Shown: in pieces, positions 1 through 6,188 of the stretch
Layout: every line of letters starts with the position of its first letter
Position numbering within the stretch: the first letter of the stretch is position 1
DNA from: Anaerolineales bacterium
GTDB taxonomy: Bacteria > Chloroflexota > Anaerolineae > 4572-78 > NAK82
DNA length: 6,541 nt
Direction: 5' to 3'
Assembly (NCBI GenBank): GCA_024643945.1
Contig: JAHELX010000148.1
Coordinates: forward strand, 1 to 6,541
Notes under the pieces: model-generated
What the model saw: the letters and a program-made list of their open reading frames with translations, nothing else
Databases searched by the model: none
What the model was told of the DNA's origin: nothing
Translations under genes and position numbers: made by a program

Positions 1-1
1 T

Positions 2-277
2 GCACCACCTGTCTTCCGGAACGTGCGTATCCAGGACGTAATATGTGACAGCGCCGGTGTGGCCGTCGACATTTGCGGACTGTCCGAACAAAGAATAGAG
101 CACGTCACTTTGGAACGTGCCTGTGTGAACGCGGTTCAGGGTATACGTTGTCGAGAGGTCAACGGCCTGACTCTGCGTGACGTGACAGGCGTTGTACAGG
201 AAGATCCGGTCTTCAGTTGCTCCAATGTGCAGGGTTTGCATGCGGTTGATGTGGCCCTTGAGCAGAGATCTCCTTAA
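2..277 (+). CDS. C-terminal part of a GH28-type polygalacturonase (5' end outside window)
   Basis: Only the last 91 residues are present; the reading frame enters from the left edge. They show the irregular repeated strand pattern of a right-handed parallel beta-helix: FRNVRIQDVIC, then RIEHVTLERACV, then VNGLTLRDVTGVV, spaced about 22-24 residues apart, with GLSEQRIEHV very like the 'GLPE.PIENV' coil near the end of GH28 polygalacturonases. GH28 enzymes hydrolyse the alpha-1,4-galacturonan backbone of pectin; the catalytic Asp residues lie further upstream and cannot be checked here. Bacterial members next to oligogalacturonate lyase genes often act as exo-enzymes or on oligomers. Another pectin-lyase-fold family (for example PL9 or GH55-like) is possible but fits less well. 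It lies 117 bases upstream of the uronate catabolic run on the same strand, which supports a role in supplying oligogalacturonides. Confidence 0.72.
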   Translation, partial: APPVFRNVRIQDVICDSAGVAVDICGLSEQRIEHVTLERACVNAVQGIRCREVNGLTLRDVTGVVQEDPVFSCSNVQGLHAVDVALEQRSP

Positions 278-342
278 TGTAACGGAGATTATCGATCGAT
301 GAACGGGCGGACGTGGATGAAGTAACCGCAGCCTACGAACGG

Positions 343-370
343 TTGATAGAAGTGGACAATATACTATAGA
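343..370 (+). promoter_or_regulatory. candidate sigma-70-type promoter for the uronate catabolic run
   Basis: A -35-like TTGATA (343-348) is followed after 16 bases by a -10-like TATAGA (365-370) in the only AT-rich part of the gap. The predicted transcript would start near 377, just before the ribosome-binding site AGGGGAG (384-390) of the first gene. A perfect 10-base palindrome ATCGATCGAT (291-300) lies upstream and could bind a regulator, but it resembles no operator I can name. The call rests on consensus matching alone. Confidence 0.33.
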
Positions 371-394
371 TTATTTCAACATCAGGGGAGCAGT

Positions 395-865
395 ATGGAG
401 TTTGCATCTATGACCCTCGGCAGAGTTCACATTCTGCGTGTGGACCCGGGGGAAGATGTTCTGGAGTCGATCAAAGACTTTCTGAGAGAGACTGGGCTTC
501 GGCAGGCTGTAGTGTTGGGCGGGTATGGAACGTTGGCCGCCTATCACCTCCATTGGGTGACGCACAATCGTATTCCGACCGACAATGTCTTTGTTCGGGG
601 TGAAGGTGGCGTGGAAATGCTCGGGATGAATGGCCTGGTGGTTGAGGGAGAGCCGCATATCCATATGACGCTGGCTACGCCGGCAGGCGCTTACGGCGGG
701 CACATGGAGCCTGGCTGCATTACCTACGTCACCTGCGAGATTTTCTTCGCCGAGGTTGTGGGCAGAGGTCTGAGCCGAAAAATGTTTCGGGTTTCGGTGC
801 CGGGTATAGGTGAAGGAGAAAAACCTCGTCTTGTTTTTGGCGGGACAAGGGAAATGGAACACTAG
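395..865 (+). CDS. PPC/DUF296-domain protein (PF03479-like), role in pectin catabolism unknown
   Basis: This 156-residue protein is essentially one PPC ('plants and prokaryotes conserved', DUF296) domain spanning about residues 8-135. Recognisable marks are the start pattern LRVDPGEDV (14-22), the glycine-rich GGYGTL turn (42-47), PHIHMTLA with His88 and His90, GGHM with His103, and Glu115 in the following strand. The conserved histidines are arranged like the putative metal or ligand site of prokaryotic stand-alone PPC proteins, which form trimers. In plants the domain accompanies AT-hook DNA-binding proteins; no AT-hook is seen here, so the common label 'DNA-binding protein' is not supported. 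There is no signal peptide, so it is cytoplasmic. ATG 395 is chosen over ATG 410 because AGGGGAG sits 4 bases upstream of it. The gene heads the run and ends one base before the first possible kduD ATG, so it is probably co-translated with kduD. It might be a small sensor, a metal- or sugar-binding protein, or an unrecognised enzyme of deoxyuronate metabolism. Confidence 0.85.
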   Translation: MEFASMTLGRVHILRVDPGEDVLESIKDFLRETGLRQAVVLGGYGTLAAYHLHWVTHNRIPTDNVFVRGEGGVEMLGMNGLVVEGEPHIHMTLATPAGAYGGHMEPGCITYVTCEIFFAEVVGRGLSRKMFRVSVPGIGEGEKPRLVFGGTREMEH

Positions 866-867
866 GA
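864..867 (+). promoter_or_regulatory. Shine-Dalgarno AGGA deciding the kduD start
   Basis: AGGA overlaps the stop of the preceding gene (TAG, 863-865) and lies 8 bases before ATG 876. It partly overlaps the alternative in-frame ATG at 867, which has only the distant AAGGGAA at 847-853. This favours 876 and implies translational coupling between the PPC protein and KduD. Confidence 0.5.
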
Positions 868-875
868 TGAACATC

Positions 876-1634
876 ATGGACTTGTTTCGATTGGATGGAA
901 AGGTGGCCCTGGTCACCGGTGTCGGCCGGGGCTTAGGACAGGCGATGGCTATCGGGCTGGCGGAGGCCGGCGCAGACATCGCCGGCCTGTATCATACCCA
1001 CTACGAGGAGACGCAGACCCAAGTCAAAGCGCTGGGCAGGCACTTTCTGGCGGTGCAATGCGATCTGCGAGGGGCCAGCGTTAATCAACTGAGCCAGGTG
1101 GTGGATCAGGTAGTGCGTGAGCTGGGAAGGTTGGATATCCTGGTCAATAATGCCGGGATCATTCGCCGCGCCCCTGCTCTCGAGTTCAGTGAACAGGATT
1201 GGGACGATGTGATTCAAGTGAACCTGAAATCACTCTTTTTCCTTTCGCAGGCGGCAGCGCGGGTGATGGCCGCCCAGGGAAGCGGGAAGATCATTCACAT
1301 CGCTTCCCTGCTGTCGTTCCAGGGTGGGATCCTAATTCCCCCCTACACAGCGGCCAAGAGCGGCGTAGCTGGACTCACTCGCGCCATGGCCAACGAATGG
1401 GCCTCAAAGGGTATCAACGTGAATGCCATCGCTCCGGGCTATATGACCACCGACAATACCGCTGCGCTGCGTGCCGATCCCCAGCGTAACCCGGCGATCC
1501 TCGCCCGCATTCCCGCCGGGCATTGGGGGCAGCCCGAGGACCTCAAGGGCGCCGTGGTGTTCCTGGCCTCGGCTGCTTCAAGCTACATGCACGGCTCGAT
1601 TGTCTGCGTCGACGGGGGATGGCTGGCACGTTAA
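876..1634 (+). CDS. kduD: KduD: 2-dehydro-3-deoxy-D-gluconate 5-dehydrogenase (SDR family)
   Basis: This NAD(H)-dependent short-chain dehydrogenase interconverts 3-deoxy-D-glycero-2,5-hexodiulosonate and 2-keto-3-deoxygluconate, the last step of the deoxyuronate branch of pectin breakdown. With the start at 876 it is 252 residues, close to the 253 of E. coli KduD. Visible SDR marks are the cofactor loop TGVGRGLG (14-21), NNAG (91-94), and the catalytic set Asn116, Ser144, Tyr157, Lys161. Family-specific stretches also match KduD: ALEFSEQDWDDV, SFQGGI, NVNAIAPGYM, RIPAGHWG, and the exact C-terminus VDGGWLAR. It is cytoplasmic. An in-frame ATG at 867 would give 255 residues, and an upstream ATG at 810 would add 22 residues that overlap the PPC gene and have no counterpart in the family. 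A close paralogue, gluconate 5-dehydrogenase, is the main alternative, but the pectin neighbours argue for KduD. Confidence 0.93.
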   Translation: MDLFRLDGKVALVTGVGRGLGQAMAIGLAEAGADIAGLYHTHYEETQTQVKALGRHFLAVQCDLRGASVNQLSQVVDQVVRELGRLDILVNNAGIIRRAPALEFSEQDWDDVIQVNLKSLFFLSQAAARVMAAQGSGKIIHIASLLSFQGGILIPPYTAAKSGVAGLTRAMANEWASKGINVNAIAPGYMTTDNTAALRADPQRNPAILARIPAGHWGQPEDLKGAVVFLASAASSYMHGSIVCVDGGWLAR

Positions 1635-1653
1635 TGAAAGCTCTTCCTTGCGC

Positions 1654-1671
1654 AGAGGAGGGGAGAGGAGG
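1654..1671 (+). promoter_or_regulatory. tandem Shine-Dalgarno sequence before kdgF
   Basis: The octamer AGAGGAGG occurs twice, at 1654-1661 and 1664-1671. The second copy includes the full consensus AGGAGG (1666-1671), 5 bases before ATG 1677. This is the strongest ribosome-binding site in the window. It fixes the kdgF start and suggests high translation of the cupin relative to its neighbours. Confidence 0.7.
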
Positions 1672-1676
1672 TTCTT

Positions 1677-2012
1677 ATGACAGCTCTGAAATACTCAGAT
1701 ATAGCCCCACAGAAGATTGGTGAAGGAGCCGAGCGCCGCGTGGCGCACACTGACGACTTAATGATCGTCGTGGTTGACTTTTTCGATGGCCCCAAGTCCC
1801 AGCCGGACCCATCTCACTCCCACCCGCACCAGCAGGTCTGCTACGTAGCCGAGGGCGAGATTCTGTTTCTCATGGACGGTGAACAGGCACGCCTGGGGCC
1901 GGGGGATGTATTCCTGGTTCCATCTGGCAGGCGGCACACGATCCAGCGACTGACTGAACATGTCCGGCTGGTAGACTGTTTTACACCCATTCGGGAAGAT
2001 TTTCTGAAGTAG
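1677..2012 (+). CDS. kdgF: KdgF-type cupin: unsaturated galacturonate to 5-keto-4-deoxyuronate
   Basis: This 111-residue single-domain cupin has the length and key residues of KdgF, the metal-dependent enzyme that converts the 4,5-unsaturated uronate released by pectate and oligogalacturonate lyases into the linear 5-keto-4-deoxyuronate. The first cupin motif is HSHPHQQ, giving metal ligands His47, His49 and Gln53 (Gln instead of the usual cupin Glu, as in KdgF). His87 in the second motif (SGRRHTI) is the fourth ligand. The C-terminal VDCFTPIREDF supplies Asp100, Phe102 and Arg106, matching the conserved D-x-F-x3-R of the active site in characterised KdgF proteins. It is cytoplasmic with no signal peptide. 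It lies between kduD and ogl, exactly the pathway context of KdgF. Small cupins are often called only 'cupin domain protein'; the C-terminal motif and neighbours make KdgF the better name. Confidence 0.85.
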   Translation: MTALKYSDIAPQKIGEGAERRVAHTDDLMIVVVDFFDGPKSQPDPSHSHPHQQVCYVAEGEILFLMDGEQARLGPGDVFLVPSGRRHTIQRLTEHVRLVDCFTPIREDFLK

Positions 2013-2048
2013 GTCGCGCTGCCATGAGACCTACGATCTTCTACGTTC

Positions 2049-2053
2049 AAGGA
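2049..2053 (+). promoter_or_regulatory. Shine-Dalgarno AAGGA deciding the ogl start
   Basis: Three in-frame ATGs lie close together at 2053, 2059 and 2065. AAGGA overlaps the first, is 5 bases from the second and 11 from the third, so 2059 is the best-supported start. Starting at 2053 adds only two residues. Confidence 0.5.
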
Positions 2054-2058
2054 TGACA

Positions 2059-3315
2059 ATGGATATGATCGGCCAAACATGGAGTTCCGAAATCCGCGAG
2101 TTCATCGATGAGAAAACGGGGCGTCGTGTCAGACAATTGACGTCTACCGGCAACAACGTGCATCTCTATTTCACCGAGAATTCCTTCGATGCTTACAAAG
2201 ACGAGATCATCTTCCTCTCTGACCGTGCCTCGAATCAGAATAAAACCCCCTACGAAGATTCTCTCTACGACCTCTTTCGCATGGACCTGGACACCGGCGG
2301 AATCGTGCAATTGACCGACGAAGCCCCGCGTAGGCGGGACGAAGCCCCGCCTAGGCTTGCCCCACAGGGGTCCCGAGGGAGCAGCCCAGGGGCCAGGCGG
2401 GACGAAGCCGAGGGGGTCCGCAGCGTGACCAAGACGCCTGACAGCCATATCGTCGTCTACGTGACGGGCAATCAGCTTAAGAAGCTGGACAGGCAAACGG
2501 GCGAGACCCTCGTCGTATACGAAGAGGCGGGTGACTATCACCTGGGTTCTCCTTCCATCAGCCGTAACCGGCGCTACGTTGCCTTCTGCCGCAATGAGAA
2601 AGTTGAGGTCACCCGCGGGCCCAACTACGCCGGTTTCAAGGATAGCTACTACCTGATCAAGGATGGACGGATTACGCTGGCCTACCTGGATGGCTCCGGC
2701 TGGCTTGATATCTTCAAAGATACCCACTGGTTGGGACACTTTCAATTCTGCCCGGATGACAGTACCCTGGCAACTTTCTGTCATGAAGGGCCATGGCACC
2801 TGGTTACCCAGCGTATCTGGCTGCTCGACTTCGTCTCGCGTGAGGCCCGGCCTTGCTTCCGCCAGCAGGAGCAGGATTCAATCGGGCATGAGTTCTGGAC
2901 CCAGGATGGCTACATCTTCTTTGACGACCGGGGGCCGGGACACGACGGCACCATCACCTCGGACCGCACCCAGGCGGTGGCTGGCGACGTCCAGGTCAAG
3001 CAAAAGACCATAGTCCCCTTTGTAGGCCTCGCGGACCGGCAGGGCAATCTGGTCAAGCGCATCGAAATGCCCTACTATTGCAACCATTATCACGCCAACC
3101 CAGATAGCACCATCCTGGTCGGCGACGATGTGGACGACCTGGTGCTGATCGACATCTCCGGCGAGGAGGCAAGACTTGAATTATTATCCAACCACAAAAC
3201 CTCGTGGCACACTCAGGCCAGCCATTGCCACCCAACGTGGAGTTGGGATGGCAGCCGTATCTTGTACGCTTCAGACTACGGTGGACATGTGAATTTGTAC
3301 TTGATCAAGCCATAA
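2059..3315 (+). CDS. ogl: oligogalacturonate lyase (PL22), carrying a 28-residue in-frame insert
   Basis: This is a cytoplasmic Mn2+-dependent lyase that cleaves di- and tri-galacturonides by beta-elimination, giving unsaturated galacturonate for KdgF. Numbering from ATG 2053 (420 residues; 418 from 2059), the seven-bladed beta-propeller is complete. The family motif CHEGPWHLV (243-251) is followed by Arg254. The catalytic-region GHEFW has His279. The metal set is His345 (in YYCNHYH) and Gln388, His391, His393 (in QASHCHP), aligning with the His/Gln/His/His site of characterised Yersinia PL22. Typical PL22 enzymes are about 385-390 residues. The extra length is explained by residues 92-119, an Arg/Pro/Gly-rich low-complexity stretch encoded by a repeat insert (see the repeat entry) between a strand ending VQLTDEA and one starting EGVRSVTKTPD. 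The insert is in a propeller loop and no catalytic residue is lost, so activity may be kept. The gene lies 46 bases after kdgF and 18 before kduI. Confidence 0.92.
   Translation: MDMIGQTWSSEIREFIDEKTGRRVRQLTSTGNNVHLYFTENSFDAYKDEIIFLSDRASNQNKTPYEDSLYDLFRMDLDTGGIVQLTDEAPRRRDEAPPRLAPQGSRGSSPGARRDEAEGVRSVTKTPDSHIVVYVTGNQLKKLDRQTGETLVVYEEAGDYHLGSPSISRNRRYVAFCRNEKVEVTRGPNYAGFKDSYYLIKDGRITLAYLDGSGWLDIFKDTHWLGHFQFCPDDSTLATFCHEGPWHLVTQRIWLLDFVSREARPCFRQQEQDSIGHEFWTQDGYIFFDDRGPGHDGTITSDRTQAVAGDVQVKQKTIVPFVGLADRQGNLVKRIEMPYYCNHYHANPDSTILVGDDVDDLVLIDISGEEARLELLSNHKTSWHTQASHCHPTWSWDGSRILYASDYGGHVNLYLIKP
2317..2409 (+). repeat. in-frame palindromic repeat insert within ogl, bounded by GACGAAGCC copies
   Basis: GACGAAGCC occurs three times, at 2317-2325, 2338-2346 and 2401-2409, each encoding Asp-Glu-Ala. 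The spacings are 21 and 63 bases, so the added DNA is 84 bases (28 codons) and both sub-units are multiples of three. Removing either outer copy with its 84 bases restores the expected PL22 reading '...LTDEAEGVR...'. Copies 1 and 2 extend to a 19-base match with one mismatch (2317-2335 and 2338-2356); copies 2 and 3 share AGGCGGGACGAAGCC (2332-2346 and 2395-2409). TAGGCGGG (2331-2338) and CCCGCCTA (2346-2353) form a perfect 8-bp stem with a 7-base loop. CCCGCCT (2346-2352) can instead pair with AGGCGGG (2395-2401), enclosing GCCCC/GGGGC (2359-2363, 2389-2393) and TCCCGAGGGA (2371-2380). G+C is about 76% by hand count, well above the flanks. It encodes no transposase, so any mobility would be non-autonomous. 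Confidence 0.78.
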
Positions 3316-3333
3316 AGGGAAGGAGTTAGGAAC

Positions 3334-4167
3334 ATGATGGACGTACGGTATCCGCCTGATCCAAAGAGCTTTGAAAGGATGAATACCGCTGAAATCAGGC
3401 AGAGCTTCCTGATAGACGATCTTTTCGTGCCAGGCGAGCTGAAGTTGGTCTACTCGCACGTTGACAGAATGGTGATTGGCTCAGCAGTTCCCACCGGCAC
3501 TCCCCTGTTGCTTGAGGCTGGTCCGGAGTTGGCGGCCGATTACTTTACCCAACGCCGCGAAATCGGGGTGATCAACATCGGCGCCCAGGGCGCTGTAAAA
3601 GTTGATGGCCAGGCATATACGATGTCCAACAGAGATGTGCTGTATATTGGACTGGGAAGCCGGGAGATTGAGTTCTCATCAGCGGACGCAAACAACCCGG
3701 TCCGTTTTTACCTGGTCAGTCTGCCGGCCCATACCAGCTATCCAACCCGGCTTGCCAGGCAAGATGCAGCCGAACCGGTTCGACTGGGCAGCCAGGCAGA
3801 GTCCAACCAACGGGTCATTTACAAATGCATTCACCCCCAGGGGATGCAGAGTTGCCAACTGGTTATGGGATTCACCGAACTGGCCGAGGGGAGTGTCTGG
3901 AATACGATGGCAGCGCACACCCACGAGCGTAGAAGCGAGGTCTATATGTACTTCGACCTGCCGGAGGACGCCGTCGTATTCCATTTGATGGGACAGGGGC
4001 ACGAAACAAGGCATGTGGTCGTAAGAAATGGCCAGGTGGTGATATCCCCCAGTTGGTCCATCCATTCGGGCGCTGGTACCCGGAGTTACAGTTTCGTCTG
4101 GGCTATGGGTGGCGAGAACCAAGAGTTCACCGACATGGATGCCATTGGAATGGACGAACTGGCTTGA
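3334..4167 (+). CDS. kduI: KduI: 5-keto-4-deoxyuronate (4-deoxy-L-threo-5-hexosulose-uronate) isomerase
   Basis: This zinc-dependent aldose-ketose isomerase converts the KdgF product 5-keto-4-deoxyuronate to 3-deoxy-D-glycero-2,5-hexodiulosonate, the KduD substrate. At 277 residues it matches the family (E. coli KduI has 278). It starts with the usual MDVRY and contains FVPGELKLVYSHVDR (31-45), RREIGVINIGAQG (74-86), the zinc-site stretch MAAHTHERRSEVY with His195, His197 and Glu202, and VISPSWSIHSG with the fourth ligand His244. The two-cupin (bicupin) layout is clear, with the metal in the second half. It is cytoplasmic. AAGGAG (3320-3325) lies 8 bases before ATG 3334; ATG 3337 is an equally plausible start one residue later. 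It is 18 bases after ogl and is the last gene of the + strand run, converging on the GH127 gene. Confidence 0.95.
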   Translation: MMDVRYPPDPKSFERMNTAEIRQSFLIDDLFVPGELKLVYSHVDRMVIGSAVPTGTPLLLEAGPELAADYFTQRREIGVINIGAQGAVKVDGQAYTMSNRDVLYIGLGSREIEFSSADANNPVRFYLVSLPAHTSYPTRLARQDAAEPVRLGSQAESNQRVIYKCIHPQGMQSCQLVMGFTELAEGSVWNTMAAHTHERRSEVYMYFDLPEDAVVFHLMGQGHETRHVVVRNGQVVISPSWSIHSGAGTRSYSFVWAMGGENQEFTDMDAIGMDELA

Positions 4168-4235
4168 TGTAACGCTGTGAACTGCCCCAATGTGGACATT
4201 TCCCGCGGCTTTCTTGTGTCCTTGTGCGCACGTGG
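4168..4235. other. 68-base convergent gap between kduI and the GH127 gene
   Basis: Both neighbouring genes end here. I see no hairpin followed by a T-run on either strand. The only symmetric element is the short palindrome GTGCGCAC (4224-4231). Transcripts from the two sides may therefore overlap or end by another mechanism. Confidence 0.6.
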
Positions 4236-6188
4236 TTACGCTCTCGGGATCCATACTCGCATGCTACCAATGCCACGGTTACCCCAGGCATAGTACGGGA
4301 TAGCCACCAGGCGGACCGGCCGTCGGGTGGCGCTGGGAGCTTTCCCGGACGGCTGATACAGCACCCCTTGCCAGGGTCCCGGGTCAGCCAGGTAACCAGC
4401 CGCCTCCACCGTCATGATGCCTCCCAGTAAATCATCCCGCCACCGCGCATGTAAGGGCTGGTCTGCGTCCATCTGCATGTCAAGCAGATTCCCTGGCGCT
4501 TCCTGGTCGCAGCCCTCCAGGCAGTAAACAATCGGTCCGCGCTGGATCGCCAGGCAGTCCCGGATGGCATCCACGCGCGGGTTTGCTGCCACCAGGAAAG
4601 GCGGCATTGCCAGATTCAGCTCGATCACATCGCCTGGCCTCCAGGTCCGCTCCAACAAGATATAGCCCTTCTTTAGAACCGGGTGCTGGACCGGGAGATC
4701 ATTCAAGGCGAGATCGAAAGACTGGCACCATTCCGGCAGGCGCAAGCTCAACTGCCAGGGGGATGCGCCCGATTGCCGCACCGTGACCCGGATCTGCCCC
4801 TGCCAGGGATAATCAGTTTCGACGGACAGAGCAGCCGATTGATTGCCAGGCAGCCAGGCGTTGGCGTCGAACGACGCGTACAGGTGAATTTGCAGCCCGG
4901 TGTCACTGGTAGTCACAAAATAATGCTCCAAGGAAGAAAGCAGACGCATTACATTCGGAGGGCAGCAGGCCACGCTGTGCCACTCGGGCCGGCCGGCGAA
5001 GGCCTCTCCCTGGGGGGGATTGCTGGACAGGCGAACGTAGCGGCCGCTGCGCAGCATCAATGGGTTAACATAAAAATAATGCCTTCCGTCCAGGCTCGGG
5101 CTGCTCAGAATGCCATTGTACAGGACGCGTTCGATCAAGTCGGCGTAGCGGCTTTCACCGGTAATGAGCAGCAGCCGCCAATTCCACATCAAGCTTCCAA
5201 TGGCTGCACAGGTTTCGCAATAACATTGGTCGGGCGGCAATTCATAGGCTTCGCCAAATGCCTCGCCGTCGTAGCGCGAGCCCACCCCACCGGTCAGATA
5301 CATCTTTGTGCCGGTCATATCGTGCCATAGCCGGTGAACGGCCTCCAGCAGAGCCTGCTCGCCGGTTTCCATGTAGAGATCAGTGACACCGGTCACCAGG
5401 TACATCTGGCGCACGGCATGGCCGGCGACCTCCTGTGCTTCTCGCACCGGTACGTGATCCTGGTGATACTCCGGGCCATTGGCACCCAGCCCACGCATTC
5501 GTTTTTGCCCGCGCTGATCGATGAAGAATTGTGCCAGTTTCAAATACGTTTCGTTTCCTGTAGAACGATAGAGCTCAACCAGCGCCATCTCGACTTCGGG
5601 ATGTCCGCATGCCCCTTCCTTTTTGCCGGGGCCGAAAACAGAGGCGATATGGTCCGCCAATCGGCAGGCGACTTTCAGCAATCGGCCATCATCAAGCGCC
5701 CGCTTGAAAGCCACTGCTGCCTGGAAAAGATGGCCGGCGCAATATAATTCATGGCCAAAATCCAGATCAGTCCATTTTCGATCCGGCTCAACCACCTGAT
5801 AGTAACTGTTCAAATATCCGTTTGGTTCCTGGGCGGCGACGACCAGGGCAATCACCTCGTCGGCCATTTGCCGGAGTTCATCGTCTGTAGCCTTGCCTAT
5901 CTCCCAGGCCAATGCCTCAAGCCACTTGTATACATCCTCGTCGAGAAAATTCATCCCCATATAATGCCCAGACTCGGCTCCGGCAGCCAGTTTGAGGTTA
6001 TCAAAATTTCCGGCCTTTTTCAGCATGTCGTAACCGTGCTTCAGGCTTACCCGGCGGTTGCTGGCCTGGATGCCGGTCCAAAAACCTGGCTTGAAGCGCA
6101 AGGCACCCAGCGGCAAAGCCTGTAACTGGACGAACGGGCTGCGGCTGGTATCCACCGGCCCGGCTGCATCGACTCTATTCACTGTCAT
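4236..6188 (-). CDS. GH127 (DUF1680) glycosidase, probable beta-L-arabinofuranosidase
   Basis: The 650-residue protein has the length and layout of GH127: an N-terminal helical (alpha/alpha)6 barrel to about residue 430, then beta-sandwich domains. Near the N-terminus is the family pattern FKPGFWTG (32-39). The active-site signature is intact: GEAFGEAYELP with probable acid/base Glu309, CETC with Glu325 and Cys327, and the paired Cys408-Cys409 in VACCPPN. In the Bifidobacterium enzyme HypBA1 the equivalent Glu and three Cys bind zinc and one Cys of the pair is the nucleophile; the Glu309-Glu325 spacing of 16 equals that in HypBA1. Family members remove beta-L-arabinofuranose from plant glycans, and one member acts on aceric acid in rhamnogalacturonan II, so the exact sugar is open. 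There is no signal peptide, so it is cytoplasmic and acts on imported oligosaccharides. GAGGTGG (6193-6199 on this strand) is a good ribosome-binding site for the ATG at 6188. A transporter permease gene lies upstream in the same direction. Confidence 0.9.
   Translation of the reverse strand: MTVNRVDAAGPVDTSRSPFVQLQALPLGALRFKPGFWTGIQASNRRVSLKHGYDMLKKAGNFDNLKLAAGAESGHYMGMNFLDEDVYKWLEALAWEIGKATDDELRQMADEVIALVVAAQEPNGYLNSYYQVVEPDRKWTDLDFGHELYCAGHLFQAAVAFKRALDDGRLLKVACRLADHIASVFGPGKKEGACGHPEVEMALVELYRSTGNETYLKLAQFFIDQRGQKRMRGLGANGPEYHQDHVPVREAQEVAGHAVRQMYLVTGVTDLYMETGEQALLEAVHRLWHDMTGTKMYLTGGVGSRYDGEAFGEAYELPPDQCYCETCAAIGSLMWNWRLLLITGESRYADLIERVLYNGILSSPSLDGRHYFYVNPLMLRSGRYVRLSSNPPQGEAFAGRPEWHSVACCPPNVMRLLSSLEHYFVTTSDTGLQIHLYASFDANAWLPGNQSAALSVETDYPWQGQIRVTVRQSGASPWQLSLRLPEWCQSFDLALNDLPVQHPVLKKGYILLERTWRPGDVIELNLAMPPFLVAANPRVDAIRDCLAIQRGPIVYCLEGCDQEAPGNLLDMQMDADQPLHARWRDDLLGGIMTVEAAGYLADPGPWQGVLYQPSGKAPSATRRPVRLVAIPYYAWGNRGIGSMRVWIPRA

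Noticed and set aside
810..875. Upstream ATG at 810 as the start of kduD
   Set aside because: It would add 22 residues overlapping the PPC gene and not found in KduD, whose N-terminus begins a few residues before the GKVALVTG strand.
371..979. Long open frame on the - strand opposite the PPC gene and the kduD start
   Set aside because: It has no recognisable domain and is antisense to two clear genes.
1634..1676. Possible small gene starting at the ATG of TAATG after kduD
   Set aside because: The frame runs into kdgF out of phase, has no ribosome-binding site of its own, and the spacer is explained by the tandem Shine-Dalgarno sequence.
2317..2409. Reading the repeats in ogl as a CRISPR-like or simple tandem array
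   Set aside because: There are only three 9-base copies with unequal spacings (21 and 63), no uniform spacers, and internal inverted repeats. A palindromic insert explains it better.
2047..2799. 250-codon open frame on the - strand opposite ogl
   Set aside because: The opposite strand encodes an unmistakable PL22 lyase. This frame is open only by composition, including the GC-rich repeat, which reads as a repeated GFVPP there.
3679..4254. 191-codon open frame on the - strand opposite kduI
   Set aside because: It is a shadow of kduI with no domain and would overlap the end of the GH127 gene.
4683..6125. Three consecutive + strand open frames (4683-5330, 5334-5747, 5751-6125) opposite the GH127 gene
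   Set aside because: They look like a tidy operon, but they lie entirely opposite a well-conserved GH127 protein with intact catalytic residues, and their products show no family features.
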